64,000 nucleotides of DNA from Alteromonadaceae bacterium XY-R5 (GTDB lineage Bacteria > Pseudomonadota > Gammaproteobacteria > Enterobacterales > Alteromonadaceae): assembly GCA_001660395.1 (NCBI GenBank), contig LXWE01000002.1, positions 124,001 to 188,000 of the forward strand, in the 5' to 3' direction. How positions within the stretch are numbered: position 1 is the first letter of the stretch; the number at the start of each line of letters is the position of its first letter. Below, piece after piece: positions 35,904 through 45,491 of the stretch. The position numbers and the translations under genes were made by a program. Under the pieces are notes generated by a model. It ran no database searches, was not told the origin of the DNA, and saw only the letters and a list, made by a program, of their open reading frames with translations.

Positions 35904-35930
35904 AAAAAAGCCGGTCAGAGACCGGCTTTC
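35904..35930 (-). terminator. Terminator after metG
   Basis: AAAGCCGGT (35907-35915) pairs with ACCGGCTTT (35921-35929). On the minus strand the stem is followed by a T6 run, so it ends metG transcription. Confidence 0.85.
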
Positions 35931-35949
35931 TATTTTAAGAGTGTAAGGC

Positions 35950-37980
35950 TTACTTAACCTTCATGCCTGGCTGAGCGCCTGCATGTGGTTCTAAAATCCA
36001 CAAGTCTTTGCCACCCGGGCCCGCTGCCAACACCATGCCTTCAGACAAGCCGAAACGCATTTTACGTGGAGCCAGGTTAGCGACCATCACAGTGTGCTTA
36101 CCGATTAAGTCTTCAGGCTGATAGGCTGACTTGATACCAGCAAATACCTGACGGGTTTCACCCCCTAAATCTAGTTCCAAGCGCAATAGCTTGTCCGCTT
36201 CTTTTACGTGTTCGGCCTTTGCGATTCTGGCGATACGCAAATCTACTTTGGCGAAGTCGTCAAAAGAAATGGTGTCGGCTATTGGATCTTTTACAAGCGG
36301 GCTATTTGGATCTGCCGCTGGCTTAGCAGGTGCAAGACTCTCTTTCGAGTCTTCAACCATGGCGTTAACCTTATCTATTTCTACTCGTTGCATCAGCGCT
36401 TTAAACTTCTCAATTCCGTGGCCTTTCAGCTCAGTTTGCGCTGAATCCCAGCTTAAGCTGTCATTCAGGAAAGCTTCAGCCTGTTCTGCCAATTTTGGTA
36501 ATACTGGTTTCAGGTAGGTCACCAACACACGGAACAGATTGATACCTAACGAACATACCTGATGGGTCAGTTCTTGTTTGGTGCCATCTTTAATCGTTAC
36601 CCATGGAGCCTGTGCATCAATATACTGGTTCGCTTTATCTGCCAGGGCCATGATGTCACGAATCGCACGATTGTACTGGCGTTTCTCGAAACTCTCAGCG
36701 ATTGATTCTGATGCTTGCTGGAACTCTGCCAGCAGGGCAGGGTTTTCGATGCTATCAGATAGTTTTCCGTTAAACTTTTTCGTAATAAAACTAGCGCAAC
36801 GGCTGGCGATGTTAACTACTTTACCCACTAAGTCAGAGTTCACTTTTTGGGTGAAATCTTCAAAGTTCAGATCGATGTCTGTCACTGAATCACCCAGTTT
36901 AGATGCGAAGTAGTAACGCAGGTACTCAGGGTTTAAGTGGTTCAGGTAAGTACGGCCTTTAATGAAGGTTCCGCGAGACTTCGACATTTTTGCACCGTTT
37001 ACGGTAACGAAGCCGTGCACGTTTACGCCTGTTGGTTTACGGAAACCCGCGCCTTCTAGCATGGCAGGCCAGAACAGGCAGTGGAAATACGTAATGTCTT
37101 TACCGATGAAATGATATAGCTCAGCGTCAGAATCTTTATTCCAGAAGCTGTCGAAGTTAACGCCATTGTTATCACAGAAATTTTTAAAGCTGGCCATGTA
37201 GCCAACAGGCGCATCCACCCAAACGTAAAAGAATTTGTTTGGCGCACCAGGAATTTCAAAGCCGAAATACGGCGCATCGCGGCTGATATCCCACTGCTGC
37301 AGACCATCTTCAAACCATTCTTGTAGTTTGTTGGCCATTTCTTCCTGGATCGCACCGCTGCGTAACCAACCTTTTAGCATTTCTTCAAACTGTGGTAAGT
37401 CGAAGAAATAGTGCTCTGAATCTTTTAGAATTGGGGTCGCACCAGATACCACAGAACGCGGGTTTTTCATTTCTGTCGGGCTGTATGTCGCACTACAGAC
37501 GTCACAGCTATCGCCATTTTGATCTTCGGCGCCACAACTTGGACAATCGCCTTTAACAAAGCGGTCCGGCAGGAACATTTGCTTTTCAGGGTCGAACAAC
37601 TGACTGATGGTGCGGGTTGAAATATAGCCACCTTCTTTCAGACGGTTATAAATCAGCTCACTCAACTGTTTGTTTTCTTCAGAGTGAGTCACATAGTAGT
37701 TGTTGTAGTCGATATGGAAATCAAGCAGGTCCTGATGATGCTCTGCACGGGTTCGTGTGACCATTTCTTCTGGCGTAATACCCAGTTCCTGTGCTTTTAG
37801 CATGACAGGGGTGCCGTGTGCATCGTCGGCACATACGCTATAACACTCGTGACCACGCATTCGTTGGAACCTTGTCCAGATATCAGTTTGAATGTGCTCC
37901 AGCAGGTGACCTAAGTGGATGGAGCCATTGGCATAAGGCAATGCGCTAGTGACAAGTATTTTACGAGGCTGTTGTGGCAT
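35950..37980 (-). CDS. metG: Methionyl-tRNA synthetase
   Basis: The enzyme charges tRNA-Met and tRNA-fMet with methionine. The product is 676 aa, the long proteobacterial form. Visible parts are the class I HIGH-type motif (HLGH in [12 protein letters not shown]) and the knuckle with two CxxC pairs (CPSCG and CDVC). KMSKS ([11 protein letters not shown]) and the anticodon-binding helical domain follow. At the C-terminus is a tRNA-binding/dimerisation domain (about 575-676, [11 protein letters not shown]). It is divergent from apbC, as in E. coli (metG/mrp). The ribosome site upstream of the ATG is weak. Confidence 0.99.
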   Translation of the reverse strand: MPQQPRKILVTSALPYANGSIHLGHLLEHIQTDIWTRFQRMRGHECYSVCADDAHGTPVMLKAQELGITPEEMVTRTRAEHHQDLLDFHIDYNNYYVTHSEENKQLSELIYNRLKEGGYISTRTISQLFDPEKQMFLPDRFVKGDCPSCGAEDQNGDSCDVCSATYSPTEMKNPRSVVSGATPILKDSEHYFFDLPQFEEMLKGWLRSGAIQEEMANKLQEWFEDGLQQWDISRDAPYFGFEIPGAPNKFFYVWVDAPVGYMASFKNFCDNNGVNFDSFWNKDSDAELYHFIGKDITYFHCLFWPAMLEGAGFRKPTGVNVHGFVTVNGAKMSKSRGTFIKGRTYLNHLNPEYLRYYFASKLGDSVTDIDLNFEDFTQKVNSDLVGKVVNIASRCASFITKKFNGKLSDSIENPALLAEFQQASESIAESFEKRQYNRAIRDIMALADKANQYIDAQAPWVTIKDGTKQELTHQVCSLGINLFRVLVTYLKPVLPKLAEQAEAFLNDSLSWDSAQTELKGHGIEKFKALMQRVEIDKVNAMVEDSKESLAPAKPAADPNSPLVKDPIADTISFDDFAKVDLRIARIAKAEHVKEADKLLRLELDLGGETRQVFAGIKSAYQPEDLIGKHTVMVANLAPRKMRFGLSEGMVLAAGPGGKDLWILEPHAGAQPGMKVK

Positions 37981-38102
37981 TAGTGTTAGCTATTTCAATT
38001 AGTTTAAAATGGTGGCAAATGTTATCGAAAAAGCCCCGTTTTTGCATTACCTATTTGTGATTGACGCTAGGGAAGGGGGCGTTTCTTTGATTGGAGTAAG
38101 GT

Positions 38103-39197
38103 ATGTGGTTTTCCCATTCAGGCAATAAAGACGATGTGCGGCAAAAAGAAGAGTCAGAGCAGATACTACAAAATACCGCTTTTTGGCTGTCGAAACGGTT
38201 TGATTTGAGCGAGTCTCGGGCCAGAGACTGGCTCTCAGTTGAGAAAAATAAAGTGAGTATTTGCTTACCTTTTGCTTATTTAGGTGAAAGGGCAACACTT
38301 ACCGAAGAATGGCGCAACCAAGTGATGCCAGTGGAGGACTGGGATCTGGAGTGGCAAGTCCAGGTAATGTCAGCACCGGTTTCTTTGCCATTGGTTGGTA
38401 AGATTAAAAATATCATCGCGGTGGCTTCCGGCAAAGGTGGTGTGGGTAAGTCGACCTCAAGTGTTAATTTAGCCTATGCATTGATGGCAGAAGGAGCACA
38501 GGTAGGGATTTTAGACGCGGATATTTATGGCCCCTCGATCCCGATAATGTTGGGTAATGCCACTGCACGTCCTCAAAGTGAGGATAATAAGCATATGCAG
38601 CCATTACGAGTGAATGGGGTTGTTGCAAATTCAATTGGTTATTTGATTGATCCGAATGAAGCAGCTATTTGGCGTGGACCTGTGGTAAGCCGTGCGTTGC
38701 AACAATTGCTAAATGAAACTCTCTGGGGAGAGTTGGACTACCTGATTGTCGATTTACCACCTGGTACAGGCGATATTCAGCTTACCCTCGCGCAGCAAGT
38801 GCCTCTTAGTGCTGCTGTTATTGTAACTACGCCACAGGATCTGGCTTTGGCCGATGCGAAAAAGGCGGTGGCGATGTTCAACAAAGTGACAGTGCCTGTG
38901 TTAGGTGTAATCGAAAATATGAGCTACTACCAATGCGGCGAATGCGGTCACAAAGCGCATGTATTTTCATCTGGCGGCGGAGAAAAGCTGGCACATGCAC
39001 ATGGACTCGCATTACTGGCACAACTGCCGTTGGAAATGGAAATACGTGAACACGCTGATGAAGGTAAGCCATTACTTACTTCGCAACCTCAATCAGGACT
39101 TACTGAAACCTATCGACGTGCAGCAAGGGCGTTAGCTTTAGCACTTTATCGAAATGGGCTTAGCTCAGAGCCAATTGCAATCACTGTAACCGAGTAA
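38103..39197 (+). CDS. apbC: Iron-sulfur carrier protein ApbC (Mrp)
   Basis: This cytoplasmic P-loop ATPase of the Mrp/NBP35 family transfers Fe-S clusters to target proteins. The product is 364 aa. A variable N-terminus (about 1-95) precedes the deviant Walker [14 protein letters not shown] and switch motifs [10 protein letters not shown] and DLPPGTGD. The cluster-binding CxxC is at [13 protein letters not shown] lies upstream of the ATG. It is divergent from metG and followed by dcd, a conserved neighbourhood. Confidence 0.97.
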   Translation: MWFSHSGNKDDVRQKEESEQILQNTAFWLSKRFDLSESRARDWLSVEKNKVSICLPFAYLGERATLTEEWRNQVMPVEDWDLEWQVQVMSAPVSLPLVGKIKNIIAVASGKGGVGKSTSSVNLAYALMAEGAQVGILDADIYGPSIPIMLGNATARPQSEDNKHMQPLRVNGVVANSIGYLIDPNEAAIWRGPVVSRALQQLLNETLWGELDYLIVDLPPGTGDIQLTLAQQVPLSAAVIVTTPQDLALADAKKAVAMFNKVTVPVLGVIENMSYYQCGECGHKAHVFSSGGGEKLAHAHGLALLAQLPLEMEIREHADEGKPLLTSQPQSGLTETYRRAARALALALYRNGLSSEPIAITVTE

Positions 39198-39291
39198 TGA
39201 CATTCAGGTATTAAGCCTGAAAAAGGCGTTGCACTTGGGGTTTGCTGTCACCATAATTGGGCGCAATTTAAAGGTAGACAGCGAATTCAGC

Positions 39292-39891
39292 ATGCGTTTG
39301 TGTGATAAAGACATTTTTCAATATCTTCAGGATGGCAAAATTGCCATGGATCCTGCGCCCGATTACGAGCAAATCAGCGGATTAACGGTTGATATACGCT
39401 TGGGTAATAAGTTTCGTGTATTTCAGGATCATGCTGCGCCTTACATCGATTTGAGTGGCCCTAAAGCAGAAGTGCAGGAAGCGCTTAATTCTGTAATGAG
39501 TGATGAAATTGAGCTCACCGACGATAAAACTTTCTTCCTACACCCGGGGGAACTGGCGTTGGCGGTGACACTTGAATCCGTGACTTTGCCTGCCAATATT
39601 GTCGGCTGGCTGGACGGTCGTTCATCACTGGCACGTTTAGGACTAATGGTACATGTAACCGCACATCGTATCGATCCGGGTTGGTCTGGTAATATTGTTT
39701 TAGAATTTTTCAATAGTGGAAAGTTGCCTCTGGCCTTAAAACCAGGAATGAAAATTGGCGCATTGAGCTTTGAAGTTCTATCTGATTTTGCAGAGAAACC
39801 TTATAACGCTCGATTGGATGCCAAATACAAAGATCAGAAGGGTGCCATTGCAAGCCGTATAAGTGCAGATAGTAAAAGTCAGGATAGCTAG
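39292..39891 (+). CDS. dcd: dCTP deaminase
   Basis: The enzyme deaminates dCTP to dUTP, the main route to dTMP in gammaproteobacteria. The product is 199 aa from ATG 39292 ([12 protein letters not shown]), matching the family's normal opening. An upstream in-frame start at 39229 would add 21 residues with no homologous counterpart that I know. Active-site stretches are visible: [20 protein letters not shown] and [10 protein letters not shown]. The C-terminal [15 protein letters not shown] closes over nucleotide in homologues. It lies 94 bp after apbC and is probably co-transcribed with it. Confidence 0.97.
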   Translation: MRLCDKDIFQYLQDGKIAMDPAPDYEQISGLTVDIRLGNKFRVFQDHAAPYIDLSGPKAEVQEALNSVMSDEIELTDDKTFFLHPGELALAVTLESVTLPANIVGWLDGRSSLARLGLMVHVTAHRIDPGWSGNIVLEFFNSGKLPLALKPGMKIGALSFEVLSDFAEKPYNARLDAKYKDQKGAIASRISADSKSQDS

Positions 39892-39908
39892 CCTCATTTT
39901 TGACGCAT

Positions 39909-39942
39909 AAAGGCCAGTTGTTTGAGACTGGCCTTTTGGTTT
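39909..39942 (+). terminator. Terminator after dcd
   Basis: AAAGGCCAGT (39909-39918) pairs with ACTGGCCTTT (39927-39936), then TGGTTTT. The stem is 10 bp and strong. Confidence 0.85.
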
Positions 39943-40014
39943 TAGCATAATGCAATGTATTGATTCTGATAGGTTAAGGAATCATCAATTGATACGAGGT
40001 ACTCTGATTTACCG

Positions 40015-40042
40015 TTGCAAAGTGTTAAAAGTTGAGTAAACT
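40015..40042 (+). promoter_or_regulatory. Promoter of tRNA-Pro
   Basis: TTGCAA (40015-40020) and TAAACT (40037-40042) are 16 bp apart. A GC-rich discriminator (GGCGCC) follows, typical of stable-RNA promoters under stringent control. Confidence 0.6.
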
Positions 40043-40058
40043 AGGCGCCTCTTTCGGT

Positions 40059-40135
40059 CGGTGTGTAGCGCAGCTTGGTAGCGCACTGTCATGGGGTGTC
40101 AGGGGTCGGAGGTTCAAATCCTCTCACACCGACCA
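40059..40135 (+). tRNA. tRNA-Pro (anticodon GGG)
   Basis: The 77-nt cloverleaf starts CGGTGTG and ends CACACCG-A-CCA (CCA encoded). The anticodon loop is ATGGGGT with GGG at 40093-40095. The T-arm GGAGGTTCAAATCCTC is canonical. The sequence closely follows E. coli proL. Confidence 0.96.
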
Positions 40136-40294
40136 ATCTCTCTTCTTTACCCCAATTCTTAAAAATACTATTACCTCCTTTTATTCTTCTGTGGACCCAA
40201 ATCTTAAAGTCCTCTTTTCGCGCGGTCGGTCGAATTGGCGTAATTTACTCTGATCTGGTTGATGTAGACTGTTAGCGTGTTGAGACTGAGACGA

Positions 40295-40912
40295 TTAGCT
40301 TATGAGTAACCAAATGCCGACAAATGCTATGAGTCCAGCTGCAATTCGATTCATCCATTTAAGGTTATTTCCATGTTGAAGCAGGTGAGCCAAGCTCCTT
40401 CCACCCGTTGCATAAATCAGCATGCATACAAACTCACTAAGACCAATTATTAGTAATAACCCTAATAATTGCGGAGCGAGCGGGTTTGACTCATTAATAA
40501 AGGCAGGTAGTAACGAAACCATAAAAGCCCAGCCTTTAGGATTCGACACCGCTGTCACAAATCCCTGAATCGCCAGTTCGCTGCGAGTTTTATATGCAGA
40601 TGTGTTCTGAGAATGCAGTGAGTGGGGGATTTTGGTAGCTGTACCCCAGGCTATGTAAAACAGATAGATAGCACCGGCATATTTTAATACCTCAAACAAA
40701 ACCGGACTTTTCAGAAGAAGTGCTGCGACGCCCAGAACTGCTGCCGCAGCAACGCTCGCGACACCTATGACTTCACCTAGCATCATCCAAAGTGTTCTAC
40801 GTACCCCTATGCTCATTCCCAGGCTCATTGCCAGCGTCATGCACATGCCTGGTGTAATAGAGATAAAGAAACTGGTTGGGATGAATAGTACAAGTAAATG
40901 GTAGTCCGTCAT
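40295..40912 (-). CDS. LysE/RhtB-family amino-acid exporter
   Basis: This inner-membrane efflux protein is 205 aa with about six hydrophobic helices. The family N-terminus is clear (PTSFFISITPGMCMTLAMSLGMSIGVRRT), as are the helix 2-3 region and the conserved SNPKGWAFM. Related RhtB/RhtC/LeuE proteins export homoserine, threonine, leucine and similar amino acids. The exact substrate cannot be given. It is a single gene between tRNA-Pro and a long AT-rich region. The ribosome site is weak. Confidence 0.9.
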   Translation of the reverse strand: MTDYHLLVLFIPTSFFISITPGMCMTLAMSLGMSIGVRRTLWMMLGEVIGVASVAAAAVLGVAALLLKSPVLFEVLKYAGAIYLFYIAWGTATKIPHSLHSQNTSAYKTRSELAIQGFVTAVSNPKGWAFMVSLLPAFINESNPLAPQLLGLLLIIGLSEFVCMLIYATGGRSLAHLLQHGNNLKWMNRIAAGLIAFVGIWLLIS

Positions 40913-41491
40913 TTAGTTACGCCGTGAGAAGATAAATAAAGTTCGCAAAGAATAATAAAAACTGACGCTTTTTCACAATAATTACATTTGAAAATCAATT
41001 GTTAAGAATAAAGTATTTCATTTTACTTTATTGTCTTCATCCTTCCGATTAGGTTTGGCTATAAATTTTAAAAAATGGTTGTTAGTGGGTATGTTTTCAA
41101 TTTAATGCTATTGCTTTTGGTAAGTTTTTTTTGTGCTTCCATATTCTACTGATTCTTTATTTTTATTGGTCTTGGTGGTGTTAATTTGAGCTTGCGATGC
41201 TATCTATCTGTATGTGTTGAATTAATTTTTTGTTTGGGTTGTTTTTTGCGCGCAATTAAACTTTTGGTGGTTTAAATGGTGAGCTATTTTGTAATTTTTG
41301 CTTTACGTTTTTGGTGGTTTATTTTTATTTTTGATGGTCGGTGGTAATAATTTATTCACCAAATAATTGAACCTTCTATTCTCGTGTGATTATATTCGCC
41401 GCCGAGGTAAAACCTCTTTAATAAGAAGCCGCACAAGCGGCATCAAACTCAAGCTAACTCTGGCGTTAGTAATCCAGGGAGACATAATTCC
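40913..41491 (+). promoter_or_regulatory. Long AT-rich leader of the third TonB receptor
   Basis: These 579 bp hold no gene. A plausible promoter is TTGAAC (41367-41372) with TATATT (41391-41396), 18 bp apart. The expected transcript leader then carries three consecutive small hairpins. They are GAGGT/ACCTC (41404-41416), GCCGC/GCGGC (41428-41441) and CTAAC/GTTAG (41454-41469). GGGAG (41477-41481) lies 10 nt before the ATG. Upstream of the promoter is a T/G-rich region with GGTGG repeats. I see no known riboswitch. Confidence 0.55.
41262..41321 (+). repeat. 13-bp direct repeat TTTTGGTGGTTTA
   Basis: Identical copies lie at 41262-41274 and 41309-41321, start to start 47 bp. Shorter GGTGG cores also occur near 41171 and 41339. 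They sit upstream of the putative promoter of the TonB receptor and could be regulator sites. Confidence 0.55.
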
Positions 41492-44140
41492 ATGTTTTTA
41501 AATTCAAAGTTATCGAACTCTGTTCGTGTAGCAATGGCGTTCGGTGCTGTTAGTGCAGCCGCTGTTCCATCTTATTCTTTTGCTGCGGATGACGCAGGCG
41601 CAAATGCGGTAGAAAAAATTCAAATTACCGGTTCTCGTATTCGTAGAACGGATATGGAAACGGCTAGCCCGGTTTCTATTATCAGTGCTGAAGATATCGC
41701 GTTAGGTAGCTTTACCTCTGTAGATCAGGTGCTTCAGCAAAATACTGCTTCTAGCGGTATGGCTACGGGTGCTGCTACTAACAACGGCGGTGCAGGTGCA
41801 GCACGCGTTAACCTGCGTGGTCTGGGTTCAAACCGTACTCTGGTACTGGTCAATGGTCGCCGTATGGTGAACTCAGGTACGGGTGCTGATTCTTCAGTTG
41901 ACCTGAACACTATCCCTCTTGCTGCTATTGAGCGTATCGAAGTTCTGAAAGATGGTGCTTCTGCTGTTTACGGTTCTGACGCTGTAGCGGGTGTAGTAAA
42001 CATCATTACTAAGAAAAACTTTGAAGGTCTGGAGTTTACTGCGAGCTACGCAGGTTCTGCAGAAGGCGATGCTAATACGGGTGATTTCAGCCTGACAACC
42101 GGTGGCAGCAGCGATAAAGGTAACTTCGTATTAGGTCTGAGCTATGTTGACCGTGGTTCTGCAATGCAGAGCAACCGTAGTTTCTCATCTTGCCCTGATT
42201 ACGAATATGATTCTGAAGGCAACTGTGTTGCAGGAAGTTCTTATATTCCAGGCGGTAACTACAATGCCGGCGACGGTTGGGGAACGCTGGATGCAGACAA
42301 AAACTGGACTGCAGGCTATGACGCTTACAACTATTCAGCACGTTCATACCTGTATACGCCGCAAAAACGTATTGGCTTGTTTGCCAACGGTAACTACCAG
42401 CTGACTGATAACAGCCAAGTGTACATGGAAACTTTGTATACCAAGCGTACATCTACTCAGAAAATGGCTCCGTCTCCAATTAGCGCGACTTTGACTGCTG
42501 ACGCAACAGGTAACCCATTTGGTGAAGCGGTATCTATGCGTCGTCGTATGACTGAAGTTGGCGATCGTATTTTTGACCAGGTAACTGACACTATCCGTTT
42601 GGTAGCGGGTGCTCAAGGTACGTGGGATATCGGTAATGGTTATGACTGGGATCTGTCTTACTCTTACGGCCGTAACGATGCAACAGACCGTTCATCTAAC
42701 TACATCAACCTGACCAAGCTTTACAACACAATGGATTCGTCTGTTTGTGATGACGTAACTATTCCATGTCAGGATTGGTTCGTTAATGAAGGCGAAATTT
42801 CTCAGGAAACCCTGGATTACATCACTTATACCGATCAGGCGTCAGGTGGTAACGAATTCGCTATCGTAAACTTCAACATCTCTGGTGATGCTTTCGATTT
42901 GCCTGCAGGTACTGTTGGTTTCGCCGCCGGTGCTGAATACCGTCGCGAAAAAGGTTGGTATCAACCAGATGCAGTAACTGTTTCTGGTGACGGCAGTGCT
43001 TCGGCACAAGATCCAACGTCTGGTAGCTACAATACTACTCAGGTTTACGCTGAATTTGCGGTACCTTTGCTAGCTGACCTGCCTGCGGTGAAAGAATTGT
43101 CTTTGGACGCCGCTGTACGTTGGTTTGACTATAACACTTTCGGTTCTGATCTGACTTGGAAACTGGGTCTGACATGGCGTCTGAATGACTCTCTGATGGT
43201 CCGTGGTGTAGCATCTACTGCATTCCGTGCTCCAACGGTTGATGAGTTGTATGGTGGTAACGTTGGTTCTTATGACTACCTGACAGACCCTTGTTCGGGT
43301 TATGGTAGCCTGAGTTCTGATTCTACCGTTTATCAGAACTGTGATGCTCAGATCGGTAACACTAGCTACGAGTACACAGACTCTCAGATCGAGACTACCT
43401 ACACAACTGTAGACAATTTGTCTCCTGAAGAAGCTGATACTGTGACCGTAGGCCTTGTTTTCAGCCCAACATTCCTGGACGGTTTCTCAGCGACGGTTGA
43501 TTACTACAACATTAAGCTGACTAACGCGATTTCTCGAATTGATACTCAGGTTTATCTGGATAACTGCTATGCAGGTTCAGAGTCTCACTGTAGCGTACTG
43601 AGTCTGACTCGTGATGAAATCACGGGTAACATCGACTACATGGAAGCACCTCTGACTAACGTTGGCGTGCTGGAAACCAGCGGTGTTGACGTAAACTTGG
43701 CATACAACTTCAGCGCAGCAGGTCTGGACTGGGGCGTTAACCTGGATACTACTCGTCTGATCAAGTACACCGACGACGGTGTTGATTACACTGGTAAGAT
43801 CGATGGTATTAACGGTGGCTATGCTGAGTGGAAAGCCAACCTGGGTCTGAAAGTAAGCCAGGATGACTGGACTGTTAGCTATAAAGCACGTTACATCGGC
43901 AGCATGACTGATGACTACTATGCGTCTTATGATTTGGTACAAGAGACGAGCGCAGTGGTTTATCACGACGTTTCTGGTCAATATTTCTTCAATGATACAT
44001 GGTCAGTGTCGGCAGGTGTTGATAACTTGTTCAACAAGAAGCCGCCATACATCTATTCTTGGAACGACATGAATACAGTTCCTGAAGTTTACGATGTAAT
44101 GGGTCGTTACTACCATGCTAAAGTAACTGCACGTTTCTAA
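41492..44140 (+). CDS. TonB-dependent receptor, highly expressed type
   Basis: This is an 882-aa outer-membrane receptor. The signal peptide is 1-31 (VPSYSFA). The plug domain (about 42-165) begins with EKIQITGSRIRRTDMETASPV and includes NLRGLGSNRTLVLVNGRR and IERIEVLKDGASAVYGSDAVAG. This is the plug class found in abundant Alteromonas and Caulobacter-type receptors for peptides or sugars. The barrel ends in Phe (HAKVTARF). Several Cys pairs occur in loops. Codon use is strongly biased to GGT, GCT, CGT and AAC, unlike the other two receptors, which suggests high expression. It precedes, but is separately terminated from, a full TonB motor operon. The ligand is unknown. Confidence 0.92.
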   Translation: MFLNSKLSNSVRVAMAFGAVSAAAVPSYSFAADDAGANAVEKIQITGSRIRRTDMETASPVSIISAEDIALGSFTSVDQVLQQNTASSGMATGAATNNGGAGAARVNLRGLGSNRTLVLVNGRRMVNSGTGADSSVDLNTIPLAAIERIEVLKDGASAVYGSDAVAGVVNIITKKNFEGLEFTASYAGSAEGDANTGDFSLTTGGSSDKGNFVLGLSYVDRGSAMQSNRSFSSCPDYEYDSEGNCVAGSSYIPGGNYNAGDGWGTLDADKNWTAGYDAYNYSARSYLYTPQKRIGLFANGNYQLTDNSQVYMETLYTKRTSTQKMAPSPISATLTADATGNPFGEAVSMRRRMTEVGDRIFDQVTDTIRLVAGAQGTWDIGNGYDWDLSYSYGRNDATDRSSNYINLTKLYNTMDSSVCDDVTIPCQDWFVNEGEISQETLDYITYTDQASGGNEFAIVNFNISGDAFDLPAGTVGFAAGAEYRREKGWYQPDAVTVSGDGSASAQDPTSGSYNTTQVYAEFAVPLLADLPAVKELSLDAAVRWFDYNTFGSDLTWKLGLTWRLNDSLMVRGVASTAFRAPTVDELYGGNVGSYDYLTDPCSGYGSLSSDSTVYQNCDAQIGNTSYEYTDSQIETTYTTVDNLSPEEADTVTVGLVFSPTFLDGFSATVDYYNIKLTNAISRIDTQVYLDNCYAGSESHCSVLSLTRDEITGNIDYMEAPLTNVGVLETSGVDVNLAYNFSAAGLDWGVNLDTTRLIKYTDDGVDYTGKIDGINGGYAEWKANLGLKVSQDDWTVSYKARYIGSMTDDYYASYDLVQETSAVVYHDVSGQYFFNDTWSVSAGVDNLFNKKPPYIYSWNDMNTVPEVYDVMGRYYHAKVTARF

Positions 44141-44164
44141 GAACGTTTCTAAGAACGTTTCTAT
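44131..44164 (+). repeat. 12-bp tandem repeat spanning the receptor stop codon
   Basis: The unit ACGTTTCTAAGA occurs at 44131-44142 and 44143-44154, with a partial third copy from 44155 (ACGTTTCTAT). The TAA stop at 44138-44140 lies in the first unit. The repeat duplicates the end of the gene without altering the encoded terminal Phe. Confidence 0.8.
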
Positions 44165-44167
44165 TTG

Positions 44168-44196
44168 AAAAGCCCCGCCCTGTGCGGGGCTTTTTA
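44168..44196 (+). terminator. Terminator after the third TonB receptor
   Basis: AAAGCCCCGC (44169-44178) pairs with GCGGGGCTTT (44184-44193) around CCTGT and continues into a T-run. It is very strong. Confidence 0.9.
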
Positions 44197-44710
44197 TTGT
44201 AGAGGTCAGGATGACCACGAGTGCTTGAATGTTTTCTCTCCAAAATAGTTGGCATATGGAATTAATCGGAGAGAAATTAGTCTGAGTAGCGAATCTTCTT
44301 GTTTCAATCTTGGGTTTAACGATATCTACTTTTTTAGGATGTATAACATGAATATATACACCTTCGAAAAATATCCCGAAACCCTGTGTGAATAAGAATT
44401 CAACAACTATGATTAAGGGTTAATCGATGGCTGAGATAAGTGGTAATTAACCTGCGTTGAACACTATTTCATCGATATGGCGAAGTAATTTAAACTCGTT
44501 TAAATTCGGGCGTTTAAAAATTGGTCGGGGTTGTTTCTCCTTCCTTGACAATTCGGCAACATCCGTGTGAACATTCGAGGTTCGTAAGTTCGGCTTACTA
44601 TAGCTGAATGCGCGTGGTGAAACGCCAGACTCCAATAACTATACAGTTTTTTAGCCCCTCATTTGGCCAGCCCAAATTGAGGATTCAAACAAGAAAATTG
44701 GTTGGGAACT
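44197..44710 (+). promoter_or_regulatory. Upstream region of the TonB energising operon
   Basis: I see no credible gene in these 514 bp. Two inverted repeats stand out. TTTCTCTCC (44233-44241) is complementary to GGAGAGAAA (44268-44276). TTTAAAC-TC-GTTTAAA (44489-44504) is a compact 16-bp palindrome that could bind a dimeric regulator. TTGACA occurs near 44543 but lacks a good -10 partner. The start of the operon and its regulator sites should lie here. Confidence 0.45.
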
Positions 44711-45484
44711 ATGTCCAATATGAGCAAGAGAACCCTTATTGCTTCTACCGTATTAGGTGCATTCGCACTGGGTAGCAGCGCAATTGTCTCTGCAGACCCG
44801 CTTAATGATCTTCATAAAGAAGAAGCAACTATCCATGCGGCTGCAGCTAAATCTCAGGAAAAAATCAACGGTCTTTATGAGCAAGCCCAGGAACTGCTGG
44901 CTGAATACCGCTCTGTGGTTGATGAAACAGAAAACCTGAAAGTCTATAACGACTACGTCGCTTCTCTGGTTGCCGACCAGCAACGCAACATCGATTCTTT
45001 ACAGCGTCAAATCGACTCTATCGAAGCTACTAAGCGCGGTATCGTTCCTTTGATGTTCCGTATGATCGATAGCCTTGAGCAGTTTATTGAGCTGGATGTG
45101 CCAATTAACTATGAAGAACGTAAGGCACGTATCGAGCGTCTGCGTGACGTTATGTCTAACTCAAACGTAACTACGTCTGAGCAGTTCCGTCAGGTTCTTG
45201 AAGCGTACCAGGTTGAACTGGAATACGGTTCAAGCATCCGTGCTTATCAAGGTAAGTTGAACTATCAAGGTACCGAAATCGCAGTTGATTTCTTCAACCT
45301 GGGTCGTACAGCTCTGGTCGCTCTGTCTCTTGACCAGAAAGCTGCTTGGGCATGGGATAACGATGCTCGTGAGTGGGTTGCTCTGGGTGATGAATATCTG
45401 GGTTCAGTAATCGAAGCTGTTCGTATGGCGCGTAAACTGGTTCCAGTTAACCTAATCAAGTTACCTATTAAAGCTGCGGAGTAA
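44711..45484 (+). CDS. DUF3450 periplasmic coiled-coil protein of the TonB operon
   Basis: The exported protein is 257 aa from ATG 44711, with ATG 44720 and TTG 44702 as alternatives. The signal peptide reads LIASTVLGAFALGSSAIVSA. Long heptad-rich helices follow (about 30-125, EKINGLYEQAQELLAEYRS, RNIDSLQRQIDSIEATKRG). A conserved-looking core includes DVPINYEERKARIERL and NLGRTALVALSLDQKAAW. It matches the DUF3450 family, which regularly opens operons with TtpC-ExbB-ExbD-TonB-TPR. The job is unproven; it probably helps assemble or couple the TonB motor in the periplasm. It lies 7 bp ahead of the TtpC-like gene. Confidence 0.88.
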   Translation: MSNMSKRTLIASTVLGAFALGSSAIVSADPLNDLHKEEATIHAAAAKSQEKINGLYEQAQELLAEYRSVVDETENLKVYNDYVASLVADQQRNIDSLQRQIDSIEATKRGIVPLMFRMIDSLEQFIELDVPINYEERKARIERLRDVMSNSNVTTSEQFRQVLEAYQVELEYGSSIRAYQGKLNYQGTEIAVDFFNLGRTALVALSLDQKAAWAWDNDAREWVALGDEYLGSVIEAVRMARKLVPVNLIKLPIKAAE

Positions 45485-45491
45485 ATTGTAA

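Noticed and set aside
40136-40294. Integration scar or attachment site downstream of tRNA-Pro
   Set aside because: No repeat of the tRNA 3' end and no integrase or mobile gene nearby.
44447-44635. 62-codon minus-strand frame in the gap before the TonB operon
   Set aside because: No ribosome site, no recognisable motif, and it lies across the 16-bp palindrome in the region where the operon promoter should be.
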